Shown: positions 7,590-15,368 of the stretch, one piece after another | Position numbering within the stretch: the stretch's first letter is position 1 | Layout: each line of letters starts with the position of its first letter | Assembly: GCA_001602415.1 (NCBI GenBank) | Contig: CP012155.1 | Coordinates: 2,102,223-2,166,222, forward strand | Origin: Bacteroidetes bacterium UKL13-3 | GTDB taxonomy: Bacteria > Bacteroidota > Bacteroidia > UKL13-3 | Reading direction: 5' to 3' | DNA: 64,000 bases | Notes under the pieces: generated by a model | Seen by the model: the letters and a program-made list of their open reading frames with translations, nothing else | What the model was told of the DNA's origin: nothing | Database searches by the model: none | Program-made: the position numbers and the translations under genes

Positions 7590-8549
7590 ATGAGAATTGG
7601 ATTTGATGTAATGGGTGGCGATTTCGCCCCCAAAGAAGCCATAGCGGGCGCTATTCAAGCATACCACGAATTAAAATCGGACGAACGAATCGTTTTTATT
7701 GGCGACAAAGAGCAGGCCCTAGCACTTGTAAAAGAGCATGGACTTGCTGAAGATGCCTTCGATTTTGTTCACACCACCGAGGTGATTGGAATGGGTGAAC
7801 ATCCTACTAAAGCTATTCAACAAAAACGCAACTCAAGTATCTCTATTGGATTCGGATTACTTGCAAAAAAGGAGTTAGATGCCTTTGTAAGTGCCGGAAA
7901 TACTGGAGCTATGCTGGTTGGTTCTATGTTTTCAGTAAAACCAATTGAAGGAGTTATCCGTCCAAGTATTACGGCTATTATACCTAAACCCAACGGTAAA
8001 TTCGGATTGCTGCTGGATGCAGGTGCAAATGCCGATTGTAAACCTGATGTTTTATATCAATTTGCAGTGCTTGGTTATTTAATGGCCAAAAATGTAATGG
8101 GTATCGAAAATCCTCGTGTTGGATTATTAAGCATTGGTGAAGAAAAGGAAAAAGGTAACCTGGTAACCATTTCGGCTCACCATATTTTAGAAGAGTCGAA
8201 TCAGTTTAACTTTATTGGTAATGTTGAAGGGCGTGATTTCCTGTCAGACAAAGCAGATGTAATAGTTTGTGAAGGGTTTGTTGGAAATGTTGTACTCAAG
8301 GCATTCGAATCAGTTTACTATGTTATGAAAAAACGTGGTATTAGTGACGAATACTTTGATAGCATGAACTACGAAAATTATGGAGGAACTCCTATTTTAG
8401 GTGTAAATGCTCCGGTTATAATCGGTCACGGAATCTCTAACGCCAAAGCGTTTAAGAATATGATTTTCTCTGCGCGGGATGTCATCAATTCTAAACTTTG
8501 CGAAATTATTCGCGAAGAATTTAAAAATCTTGTTCCGCCAACTCAATAA
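7590..8549 (+). CDS. plsX: phosphate acyltransferase
   Basis: PlsX converts acyl-ACP to acyl-phosphate, the acyl donor for glycerol-3-phosphate acylation at the membrane. The 319 residues begin MRIGFDVMGGDFAPKEAI and contain SAGNTGAML and the VCEGFVGNVVLKAFES segment typical of the family. It starts 23 bp after rpmF, and its TAA shares a base with the fabH ATG (ATAATGA at 8546-8552), so translation of the two is probably coupled. Confidence 0.95.
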   Translation: MRIGFDVMGGDFAPKEAIAGAIQAYHELKSDERIVFIGDKEQALALVKEHGLAEDAFDFVHTTEVIGMGEHPTKAIQQKRNSSISIGFGLLAKKELDAFVSAGNTGAMLVGSMFSVKPIEGVIRPSITAIIPKPNGKFGLLLDAGANADCKPDVLYQFAVLGYLMAKNVMGIENPRVGLLSIGEEKEKGNLVTISAHHILEESNQFNFIGNVEGRDFLSDKADVIVCEGFVGNVVLKAFESVYYVMKKRGISDEYFDSMNYENYGGTPILGVNAPVIIGHGISNAKAFKNMIFSARDVINSKLCEIIREEFKNLVPPTQ

Positions 8550-9544
8550 TGAATAAAATTACAGCCGCTATAACATGCGTGAACGGTTATGTTCCGCCTG
8601 ATTTACTTACCAATAAAGATTTGGAGAAATTGGTTGATACCAACGATGAGTGGATCTTATCGAGAACAGGTATTAGAGAGAGGCATATTCTCAAAGATCC
8701 TTCCTTGGCAACCTCAGATATGGCAGTAATAGCAGTAAACGGCTTATTGGAAAAACGAGGTATTAAGGCCAATGAGATTGATGTAATCATATTTGCTACC
8801 ATAACACCAGACTTAACATTTCCTGCCAGTGCCAATATATTAGCGGATAAAATAGGCGCACAAAATGCATTTGGGTACGATTTGGCTGCTGCTTGTTCAG
8901 GTTTCCTGTTTGCTCTTGAAACTGGCTCTAAGTTTGTTGAGAGTGGCAAATACAAAAAGGTTCTGGTAATTGGGGGCGATAAAATGTCGTCAATTATAGA
9001 TTACACAGACCGCAATACGTGTATCATTTTTGGTGATGGTTTAGGCTGTGTATTACTTGAACCTAATGAAGAAGGATTGGGTATTCAAGATAGTATACTT
9101 AAAGTGGATGGCAATGGCCGTCATTATCTTCATCAAAAGGCTGGAGGGTCATTAAAACCGCCAACCCACGAAACAGTTGATGCCAAAGAACATTATGTTT
9201 TTCAAGATGGAAAAACGGTGTTCAAATATGCAGTAAGTGGTATGGCAGATGTTTCGTCTCAAATTATGGAGCGTAACCATTTAACAGCTGACGATGTATC
9301 ATGGTTGGTTCCACATCAGGCAAATCTTCGAATTATTGATGCAACAGCAGAACGCATGGGGCTATCAAAGGATAAAGTAATGATTAATATTGACCATTTC
9401 GGTAATACAACCAATGGAACACTTCCATTGTGTTTATGGGAATGGGAGAAGAAACTTAAAAAAGGTGACAACATCATTTTGTCGGCTTTCGGGGGAGGTT
9501 TTACTTGGGGAGCTATTTACCTCAAATGGGCATACAACAGCTAA
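8549..9544 (+). CDS. fabH: beta-ketoacyl-ACP synthase III
   Basis: FabH condenses acetyl-CoA with malonyl-ACP to start fatty-acid synthesis. The 331-residue protein has the catalytic Cys at residue 116 (AAACSGFLFA), the His in VPHQANLRI and the Asn in FGNTTNGTLPL, completing the Cys-His-Asn triad. Its start overlaps the plsX stop by one base. It is followed by ~100 bp before accB, so accBC may have an extra promoter. Confidence 0.96.
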   Translation: MNKITAAITCVNGYVPPDLLTNKDLEKLVDTNDEWILSRTGIRERHILKDPSLATSDMAVIAVNGLLEKRGIKANEIDVIIFATITPDLTFPASANILADKIGAQNAFGYDLAAACSGFLFALETGSKFVESGKYKKVLVIGGDKMSSIIDYTDRNTCIIFGDGLGCVLLEPNEEGLGIQDSILKVDGNGRHYLHQKAGGSLKPPTHETVDAKEHYVFQDGKTVFKYAVSGMADVSSQIMERNHLTADDVSWLVPHQANLRIIDATAERMGLSKDKVMINIDHFGNTTNGTLPLCLWEWEKKLKKGDNIILSAFGGGFTWGAIYLKWAYNS

Positions 9545-9641
9545 ATTAGGCACTGTTGGTTAACGCGTGATAAAATTAAATAAGAATCTACTGAGATTTT
9601 TAAAATTTCTATACATTTGATATCAATAAACTAATCCTATC

Positions 9642-10121
9642 ATGGAACTAAAAGAGATTAAAGAACTCATTAAACTGGTATCTGAAGCTGAAGTTTCAGA
9701 GGTTGAAGTTGAGAAAGGTGATTTCAAAATTGCCATAAAAAAAATTGATGAAAGAACCACCTACGTGCAAGCAGCTCCTGTAATGCAGCAAGCTCCTGCG
9801 CCTATGCAGGTTAATATTCCGGCAGCACCAGCAGCACCTGTTGCAGCAACACCACCTGCTCCAGTTGCAAACACGAGTAATCTTATTACCATTAAATCTC
9901 CGATGATTGGTACTTTCTATAAATCATCTACACCTGATAAGCCAGCATTTATTAACGTAGGTGACGAAATTAAAGTAGGTTCTGTTTTGTGTATTGTTGA
10001 AGCAATGAAATTGTTCAACGAAATTGAATCGGAAGTTTCGGGCAAGGTTGTTAAAATATTGGTTGAAAATGCTTCTCCTGTAGAATACGACCAACCGTTA
10101 TTTTTGGTAGAGCCACAATAA
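9642..10121 (+). CDS. accB: biotin carboxyl carrier protein of acetyl-CoA carboxylase
   Basis: Carries biotin between the carboxylase and transferase subunits of acetyl-CoA carboxylase. The 159 residues show an N-terminal helical part, an Ala/Pro-rich linker (about 45-80) and a biotinyl domain with VEAMKLFNEI, in which the Lys is biotinylated. The gene is followed by a large nested inverted repeat before accC rather than by the usual tight junction. Confidence 0.95.
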   Translation: MELKEIKELIKLVSEAEVSEVEVEKGDFKIAIKKIDERTTYVQAAPVMQQAPAPMQVNIPAAPAAPVAATPPAPVANTSNLITIKSPMIGTFYKSSTPDKPAFINVGDEIKVGSVLCIVEAMKLFNEIESEVSGKVVKILVENASPVEYDQPLFLVEPQ

Positions 10122-10125
10122 TAAT

Positions 10126-10188
10126 AATGTGCATATTCGCAGGTATACAAATGAGATGTTGACGTTCTCATTTGACTATCTGCACATT
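10126..10188 (+). promoter_or_regulatory. nested inverted repeat between accB and accC
   Basis: Outer arms AATGTGCA (10126-10133) and TGCACATT (10181-10188) enclose inner arms CAAATGAGA (10148-10156) and TCTCATTTG (10166-10174) with a 9-nt loop. Both pairs are perfect. There is no T-run, so it is not an ordinary terminator. It could set the ratio of accB to accC message by stabilising or processing the mRNA; this is inference. Confidence 0.55.
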
Positions 10189-10213
10189 TCCACATCTTCA
10201 CATTCAAAAACTT

Positions 10214-11560
10214 ATGTTTAAAAAAATACTGATTGCAAATCGTGGTGAGATTGCTCTACGTGTAATACGTACTGCAAAGGAAATGGGTATTAAAACAGTA
10301 GCCGTTTACTCAACCGCTGATAAAGATAGCTTGCATGTGCGCTTCGCTGATGAAGCGGTTTGCATTGGTCCTGCACCTTCTCCACAATCTTATTTGAATA
10401 TGGCAAGCATTATTGCTGCTGCCGAAATTACCAACGCTGATGCTATTCATCCGGGTTATGGTTTCCTCTCGGAGAATGCAAAGTTTTCAGGAATTTGTCG
10501 TGATCATGGTATTAAGTTTATTGGTGCTTCTCCCGAAATGATTAACCAAATGGGGGATAAATCAAATGCTAAAGATACCATGAAAAAAGCAGGAGTACCT
10601 GTGATTCCTGGTTCTGATGGATTGTTGGCAAGTGCTGATGAAGGTCGTTCCTTGGCTAAAGAAATTGGTTATCCTGTTATCATTAAAGCTACTGCTGGTG
10701 GTGGTGGACGAGGAATGCGTATTATTTGGCAAGACGAGGAGTTTGAAAAAAATTGGGATAGCGCAAAACAAGAATCCTTAGCAGCTTTCGGTAACGATGG
10801 TATGTACATGGAAAAATATATTGAGGAGCCACGCCATATCGAAATTCAATTGGCGGGCGATCAATACGGAAACGTTTGCCACTTGAGCGAGCGTGATTGC
10901 TCTATTCAACGCAGGCATCAAAAATTGGTGGAAGAAGCACCATCTCCGTTTGTTACAGAAGAGTTGCGTGAGCGCATGGGTGAAGCTGCTGTAAAAGGAG
11001 CTAAAGCCATTAACTATGAAGGTTTAGGAACCATTGAATTTTTGGTTGACAAACACCGCAATTTCTATTTCATGGAAATGAATACACGTATTCAGGTTGA
11101 GCACCCGGTAACTGAAGAAGTAATTAATTACGATCTGGTGAAAGAGCAAATTTTGATTGCAGCAGGCGTGCCAATTAGTGGAAAAAATTATTTCCCATTC
11201 CGTCATGCAATTGAGTGCCGTATTAATGCGGAAGATCCGTTGAATAATTTCCGTCCTACCCCAGGAAAAATCGAATACTTACACAAACCAGGTGGGCACG
11301 GAGTTCGAGTAGATACGCATATTTACGCAGGTTACACCATTCCATCCAATTACGATTCAATGATTGCTAAACTGATTGTGTTTGCACAAACACGTGAAGA
11401 AGCAATAATTAAAATGGAACGCGCTTTGGGTGAGTTTATCATCGAAGGTCCGGGTATTAAAACTACTATTCCATTGCATATCCAATTGATGCAAAATGAA
11501 GATTTCAAAAAAGGAAACTTCACCACTGCATTTATGAACACATTTGAGATTAAGAAATAG
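10214..11560 (+). CDS. accC: acetyl-CoA carboxylase biotin carboxylase subunit
   Basis: Carboxylates the biotin of AccB with ATP and bicarbonate. Starting at ATG 10214 gives [18 protein letters not shown] and 448 residues, matching the family length; an upstream TTG at 10172 would lie inside the inverted repeat and is rejected. Visible motifs are the glycine-rich ATP-grasp loop AGGGGRGMR, the metal/ATP residues [16 protein letters not shown] and the C-terminal RINAEDP block. It ends 20 bp before a terminator, closing the fatty-acid operon. Confidence 0.96.
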   Translation: MFKKILIANRGEIALRVIRTAKEMGIKTVAVYSTADKDSLHVRFADEAVCIGPAPSPQSYLNMASIIAAAEITNADAIHPGYGFLSENAKFSGICRDHGIKFIGASPEMINQMGDKSNAKDTMKKAGVPVIPGSDGLLASADEGRSLAKEIGYPVIIKATAGGGGRGMRIIWQDEEFEKNWDSAKQESLAAFGNDGMYMEKYIEEPRHIEIQLAGDQYGNVCHLSERDCSIQRRHQKLVEEAPSPFVTEELRERMGEAAVKGAKAINYEGLGTIEFLVDKHRNFYFMEMNTRIQVEHPVTEEVINYDLVKEQILIAAGVPISGKNYFPFRHAIECRINAEDPLNNFRPTPGKIEYLHKPGGHGVRVDTHIYAGYTIPSNYDSMIAKLIVFAQTREEAIIKMERALGEFIIEGPGIKTTIPLHIQLMQNEDFKKGNFTTAFMNTFEIKK

Positions 11561-11580
11561 TCTCTGTTTTTTTGATTTTT

Positions 11581-11609
11581 AGGCCATCCGAACGGGTGGC
11601 CTTTTTTTT
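11581..11609 (+). terminator. terminator of the accBC operon
   Basis: AGGCCATCC (11581-11589), loop GAAC, GGGTGGCCT (11594-11602), followed by eight Ts including the last stem base. The single G-T pair does not weaken it much. Confidence 0.9.
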
Positions 11610-11730
11610 GTAGCATAGTTGAAAAAAATATTCTTTATAGAATAACTCATATACTTACCCCAAATAAAAAATGTTAGCCCGCAGATAGGCTGCGGATTGA
11701 AGAAAGAACTTTGAATAAAAATAACAGATT

Positions 11731-12219
11731 ATGTTCAAAGGGTATGACATTTTAGACTTTGTTCGCACATATTGCGAAGAGTCGATTTGCCAAGAATATT
11801 TGGCGAATGCGAAATGGGGAAACGGTTTCAGATGTGTAAAATGTGGGAACACAAGTTGGAGCAGGGTGGCTGAAACCTATAACCGTAAATGCAATAAGTG
11901 CAAACATATTGAGTCGCCTACATCGGGAACACTCTTCCACAAAGTGAAATCCCCCCTGACTAAAGCTTTTCTATTTGTGTTTTTAGTAAGCACAAGTAAG
12001 AAAGGAATAAGTAGCTATGAGTTGGCTCGCAAATTGAGTTTACGACAAACTACCTGTTACTTTTTTAGCAGAAAAATAATGAAGGCGATGAATATTAAAG
12101 AGCCTAAACTTTTAGATGGCAAAGTGGATGTAGATGAGTTTTTTGTAGGAGGTCCTGAAACGGGTAAACGCGGCAGAAGTAAAGGAAAGAAGAAACAAGT
12201 AGTGATGGTAATGAGTTAA
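11731..12219 (+). pseudogene. IS1595-family transposase, 3' part lost
   Basis: The first ~155 codons are a normal IS1595 start: an N-terminal zinc ribbon (CVKCGNTSW then CNKCKHIES), a linker and the first catalytic region KVDVDEFFVGGPETGKRG. The frame then stops at 12217-12219 because from 12211 the DNA is IS982 sequence. The second Asp and the catalytic Glu/Asn-His region are missing, so it cannot work. A hairpin CCGCAG-ATAGG-CTGCGG (11679-11695) lies in its leader. Left terminal repeat not identified. Confidence 0.85.
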
Positions 12220-12415
12220 AAAACATTTGTCAAGTTGAACATACAAGACATCGCTCTATCAGCGGTTTTCTTCTTAATATTATGAGTGCAATTGCTGCGT
12301 ATTCTTTCTTTCCTAAAAAACCTTCCATCAAAAAAGATATTGAGGAAACTAACCCTCAGCTTATCAAGCAACTTGAACAACAATTGACATTAGCTGCTTA
12401 AACCGAACTCAGGTT
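12211..12415 (+). mobile_element. 205-bp IS982 end fragment
   Basis: From ATGAGTTAAAAAACAT to the inverted end CCGAACTCAGGTT (12403-12415) this matches the intact IS982 copy (5590-5794, opposite strand) over the same 205 bp; I saw a single difference, a silent Thr codon change. It encodes the last ~60 residues of the transposase. The junction with the IS1595 gene is sharp and without inverted repeats, so it came from deletion or recombination, not transposition. Confidence 0.9.
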
Positions 12416-12775
12416 ACTAATGTTTTCATGTAATTGCATTGTAAGGAAAAATACGCCCTGTTCACGAGGTCCGATTGCTATAGGACGTTTTGCCTATGTG
12501 CATTAGAACGACCATGCACAAAATACACGAAATAACAAATGGAAGCCCTAATCGGAGTTTGACGATTTAAAAGAGAAAGCTGTTTCGACAAATTCGATAA
12601 AAATTTTATCATTGAGGTAATATTGGCGAGTCACGCACGACAAGTGCGCGACAACAAGGGAAAGCCCTTTTGGTAAGTACGGTAAAAATTTCATAATTGA
12701 GCTACAGCGGACAAGTCACGCACGACATGTGCGCGGCAACAAGGGATGTGACTGTAGCTGAACTATGTTTAAAAC
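12416..12775. repeat. gene-free stretch with a 67-bp direct repeat and hairpins
   Basis: No coding frame is convincing here. Units 12595-12661 and 12680-12746 (period 85 bp) align without gaps and are near-identical at both ends (AAAAATTT near the start; GTCACGCACGACA then GTGCGCG and CAACAAGGGA at the end), with a diverged middle. Each contains a CGCAC-N5-GTGCG hairpin. In the second unit AGCTACAG (12700-12707) and CTGTAGCT (12752-12759) enclose it. Further hairpins lie upstream: TGTGCAT / ATGCACA around 12497-12520. It is less A+T-rich in patches than the surroundings. Could be the remainder of a mobile element or a structured RNA; I do not recognise it. Confidence 0.6.
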
Positions 12776-12790
12776 AATCATCCTAAACAC

Positions 12791-12820
12791 AAAACGCCTT
12801 CCGTTTCCGAAAGGCGTTTT
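12791..12820 (-). terminator. terminator of rmlC-kynA
   Basis: AAAACGCCTT (12791-12800) and AAGGCGTTTT (12811-12820) form a perfect 10-bp stem 16 bp past the kynA stop on the minus strand. Confidence 0.85.
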
Positions 12821-12835
12821 GTATAATATGTTTGG

Positions 12836-13780
12836 TTATGAAACAAACGCTGCTCTGCCCCAGGTTTCTTTTTCTTCCTCGTTCCATAACTCAGGATAGA
12901 AAATACGTTTTTGGAAACGTGGAGGCAGGTATTTTTGCCAGTTGGTTCCTCCTGTTGCAGCAATGTCTTCCGGATTTTTTTGCAAATACCTTGCAGCCGA
13001 TTTGTAATGCACCAACGGCCAATGAATGTTTACATGCTCATCAAAACTGCGCAGTTGTGCTATAATAGCTAGGTCTTGTTGATCGGCTTCCGACATGGAT
13101 TTATAAACTGCCCACAAATTACAATCAGCATACTCTTGCGCCAAGCGTTTAAACCTATCGGTATAACGGTCTTCAAACTGCGTGAGTGTTAAGGTTTTCT
13201 TGCCACTGGCTAATTCTGTTGCTCCGGCTTTCCAATAAATAAATTCGTATTGCGTAGCAAAATCATCTGTTGGTTTAATGTGATTGCGGTGTTCTTTATT
13301 AACCAAATTATAAAAATCAGTTGAGCAAATCTCTACCATTCGGTATTGTGCCGATTGGAAACCACTTGCAGGCAATAAACTCATCCTGAATTGCAGGAAC
13401 TGCTCCTTTTCCATCCCCTGAATCATAATTTCAAAGGATAAAGTAAGGTTGCGGAAATAGGCATTCATGCGCTGCAAACGAGCAATGAAAAAATCCTTTG
13501 TAATCGTTCCCTTACGTTGGGAAACTTGCTCCATTTCATGCAACGTAAGTTTAAAATACAGCTCCGTGATTTGATGATAGATTATAAAAATCATTTCATC
13601 TTTAATGTCGGTGCGTGGTTTTTGCAAAGAAAGCAAGGTATCTACCTGCACGTAATCCCAATAGTTTAGATAATCTGCGTGCAATAAACCTTCGAGATAC
13701 GACTTTAAATCCTGTCCGCTTTTTTGGTATTTTTCTTCCAGCTTTCCTAATAAAGCTAATATTTCGCTATTTTGATTCAT
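12836..13780 (-). CDS. kynA: tryptophan 2,3-dioxygenase
   Basis: A heme enzyme opening the indole ring of tryptophan to N-formylkynurenine, the first step of the kynurenine route. Starting at ATG 13780 gives MNQNSEILALLGKLEEKYQK and 314 residues; an upstream ATG would add 24 residues that are only the rmlC end read in another frame. LHADYLNYWDYVQVDTLLSLQ, FIIYHQITELYFKL (active-site region) and SFDEHVNIHWPLVHYKSA (the His after FDEHV region being the probable heme ligand) are family hallmarks. Its start overlaps the rmlC stop by 14 bp. No kynurenine pathway partner is visible nearby, so its pairing with a sugar epimerase is probably incidental. Confidence 0.93.
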   Translation of the reverse strand: MNQNSEILALLGKLEEKYQKSGQDLKSYLEGLLHADYLNYWDYVQVDTLLSLQKPRTDIKDEMIFIIYHQITELYFKLTLHEMEQVSQRKGTITKDFFIARLQRMNAYFRNLTLSFEIMIQGMEKEQFLQFRMSLLPASGFQSAQYRMVEICSTDFYNLVNKEHRNHIKPTDDFATQYEFIYWKAGATELASGKKTLTLTQFEDRYTDRFKRLAQEYADCNLWAVYKSMSEADQQDLAIIAQLRSFDEHVNIHWPLVHYKSAARYLQKNPEDIAATGGTNWQKYLPPRFQKRIFYPELWNEEEKETWGRAAFVS

Positions 13781-14324
13781 ATGTGAATGGACTATCGAAG
13801 TGTTCAAGAGTGGGTAGTAATTGATCCTTTTCGGAAACAATGGCTTCATCAACCTGCCAATTTATATTTAAGGAAGAATCATTCCAGTATATGCCACCTT
13901 CCGATGCTTTATGGTATAGGTTGGTGCATTTGTATAAAAAGATGGTATTGTCTTCAAGCGTAGAAAACCCATGTGCAAAACCAGGAGGAACCCAAAACAT
14001 TGTTTTGTTATCAGCAGTTAGCTCAATATCAACATGTTTTCCGTAGGTAGGAGACCCTTTGCGAATATCAACGGCTACATCCAACACTGCACCTTGCACC
14101 ACTCTTACCAATTTGCCTTGGGCATAAGGATTTGCCTGAAAATGAAGTCCGCGAACAGTGCCTTTTTGCGATAACGATTGGTTATCCTGCACAAAATCTG
14201 CATCAATACCTAATTCTTTAAAAAACCGCGCACTAAACGATTCGAAAAAATAACCCCTGCTATCACTAAACACTTTCGGTTTAATAACAAGAGGACCTTC
14301 TATAAAGACTTTTTCTATTTCCAA
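13767..14324 (-). CDS. rmlC: dTDP-4-dehydrorhamnose 3,5-epimerase
   Basis: Third enzyme of dTDP-L-rhamnose synthesis for surface polysaccharide. The 185-residue cupin has FSDSRGYFFESF near the start, DNQSLSQKGTVRGLHFQ with the catalytic His, KLVRVVQGAVLDVAVDIRKGS and WVPPGFAHGFSTL, all standard. The other rml genes are not in this window. It is the first gene of a two-gene unit with kynA. Confidence 0.95.
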   Translation of the reverse strand: MEIEKVFIEGPLVIKPKVFSDSRGYFFESFSARFFKELGIDADFVQDNQSLSQKGTVRGLHFQANPYAQGKLVRVVQGAVLDVAVDIRKGSPTYGKHVDIELTADNKTMFWVPPGFAHGFSTLEDNTIFLYKCTNLYHKASEGGIYWNDSSLNINWQVDEAIVSEKDQLLPTLEHFDSPFTYESK

Positions 14325-14428
14325 AACAACTGATTTTGGGCAAATCTATTAAAAAAAGACACACTTCGAATAAGAATAATTCTCATGTTTTAATCACAAA
14401 TAACAAAGTTTATTTTGAAAAATAAAGC

Positions 14429-14436
14429 TACTTTTG
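14429..14436 (+). promoter_or_regulatory. -7 element TACTTTTG
   Basis: A perfect TAnnTTTG eight bases before the ATG of the next gene, which would give a leader of only a few nucleotides. No good TTG is seen at the right distance upstream. Confidence 0.5.
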
Positions 14437-14444
14437 CAGGCAGT

Positions 14445-15368
14445 ATGGAACAAGAATCAAAAAGAAACTCAAGCAAAATATATTATATCATCATCATTAT
14501 CATTCTCCTAACGCTGAATGGAATTTTTGTGTACAATTATTTTACAACAGATAAAAAGTTGGTTCACACAGAAGAAAAATTATTTGCTACCGACTCGGTG
14601 AAAGTTGAACTTGAAAAGGTTTTGGTCGATACCAAAAACGAACTCGAATCATACAAAGGAAAAAATGCGCAACTTGACGCATTTTTGAAGGAGAAAAACG
14701 ACTCATTACAAGAATATGCAGAACGCATTGAGGTATTGTTGCGCCAAGGACGATTAACACGAGATCAATTAAATAAAGTTTTAGACGAGGTGGATCAGTT
14801 AAGATATTACAAGCGCAAATATCTTAATCAAATTGATTCGTTGAGTATGCACATTGTATACTTAAACAAGGAAAATACAACCTTAAGAGGAACCATTGAC
14901 AAAGAGAAACGAAAAGTTGAAGACTTGAATATGGAGAATATCAAGCTTAACAATAAAGTAGCTATTGGTGCCAAACTAAATTCAACATCAATATTTGTTA
15001 CGGGCATTAAAATGCGAAGCAATGGTAAGGAAAGGGAAACCATACGAGTATCGCAAATGGAGAAACTGAAAGTATCCTTTCACCTCCAAGAAAATTATGT
15101 TACAGACGCTGGACCTAAAGATATCTATATGAAAGTTGTTGGTCCGGAAGGAAATACTTTATACAATGAACTATCAGGTTCGGGCACAATTAAAGTCGAA
15201 GGTCAAGAATCATTGTACACAACAAAAAAGACTATTGATTTCACGCAAGACGCTCAAGATGTTTCCATTTATTGGGCGAAAGCAGCTGATTTTGCTAAAG
15301 GAATATATAAGCTAGAGCTTTTTGCCGATGGACTAAGAATTGGTTCAAGTGATTTTGAACTAAAATAA
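14445..15368 (+). CDS. single-pass membrane protein with coiled coil
   Basis: Not a family I can name. From ATG 14445 (an upstream TTG at 14415 lies within the promoter region) the protein has 307 residues: a short charged N terminus, one strong membrane segment (IYYIIIIIILLTLNGIFVYNYF, about residues 12-34), about 130 residues of charged heptad-like helix, then a beta-rich domain of ~120 residues with MKVVGPEGNTLYNEL. This suggests a membrane-anchored rod holding a small globular domain outside the membrane. Similar Bacteroidota proteins exist without known function. Its end overlaps the convergent outer-membrane gene by 9 bp. Confidence 0.75.
   Translation: MEQESKRNSSKIYYIIIIIILLTLNGIFVYNYFTTDKKLVHTEEKLFATDSVKVELEKVLVDTKNELESYKGKNAQLDAFLKEKNDSLQEYAERIEVLLRQGRLTRDQLNKVLDEVDQLRYYKRKYLNQIDSLSMHIVYLNKENTTLRGTIDKEKRKVEDLNMENIKLNNKVAIGAKLNSTSIFVTGIKMRSNGKERETIRVSQMEKLKVSFHLQENYVTDAGPKDIYMKVVGPEGNTLYNELSGSGTIKVEGQESLYTTKKTIDFTQDAQDVSIYWAKAADFAKGIYKLELFADGLRIGSSDFELK

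Noticed and set aside
12416-12595. attC-like site or tRNA
   Set aside because: Hairpins are present but no R-box pair, acceptor/anticodon layout or T-loop sequence.
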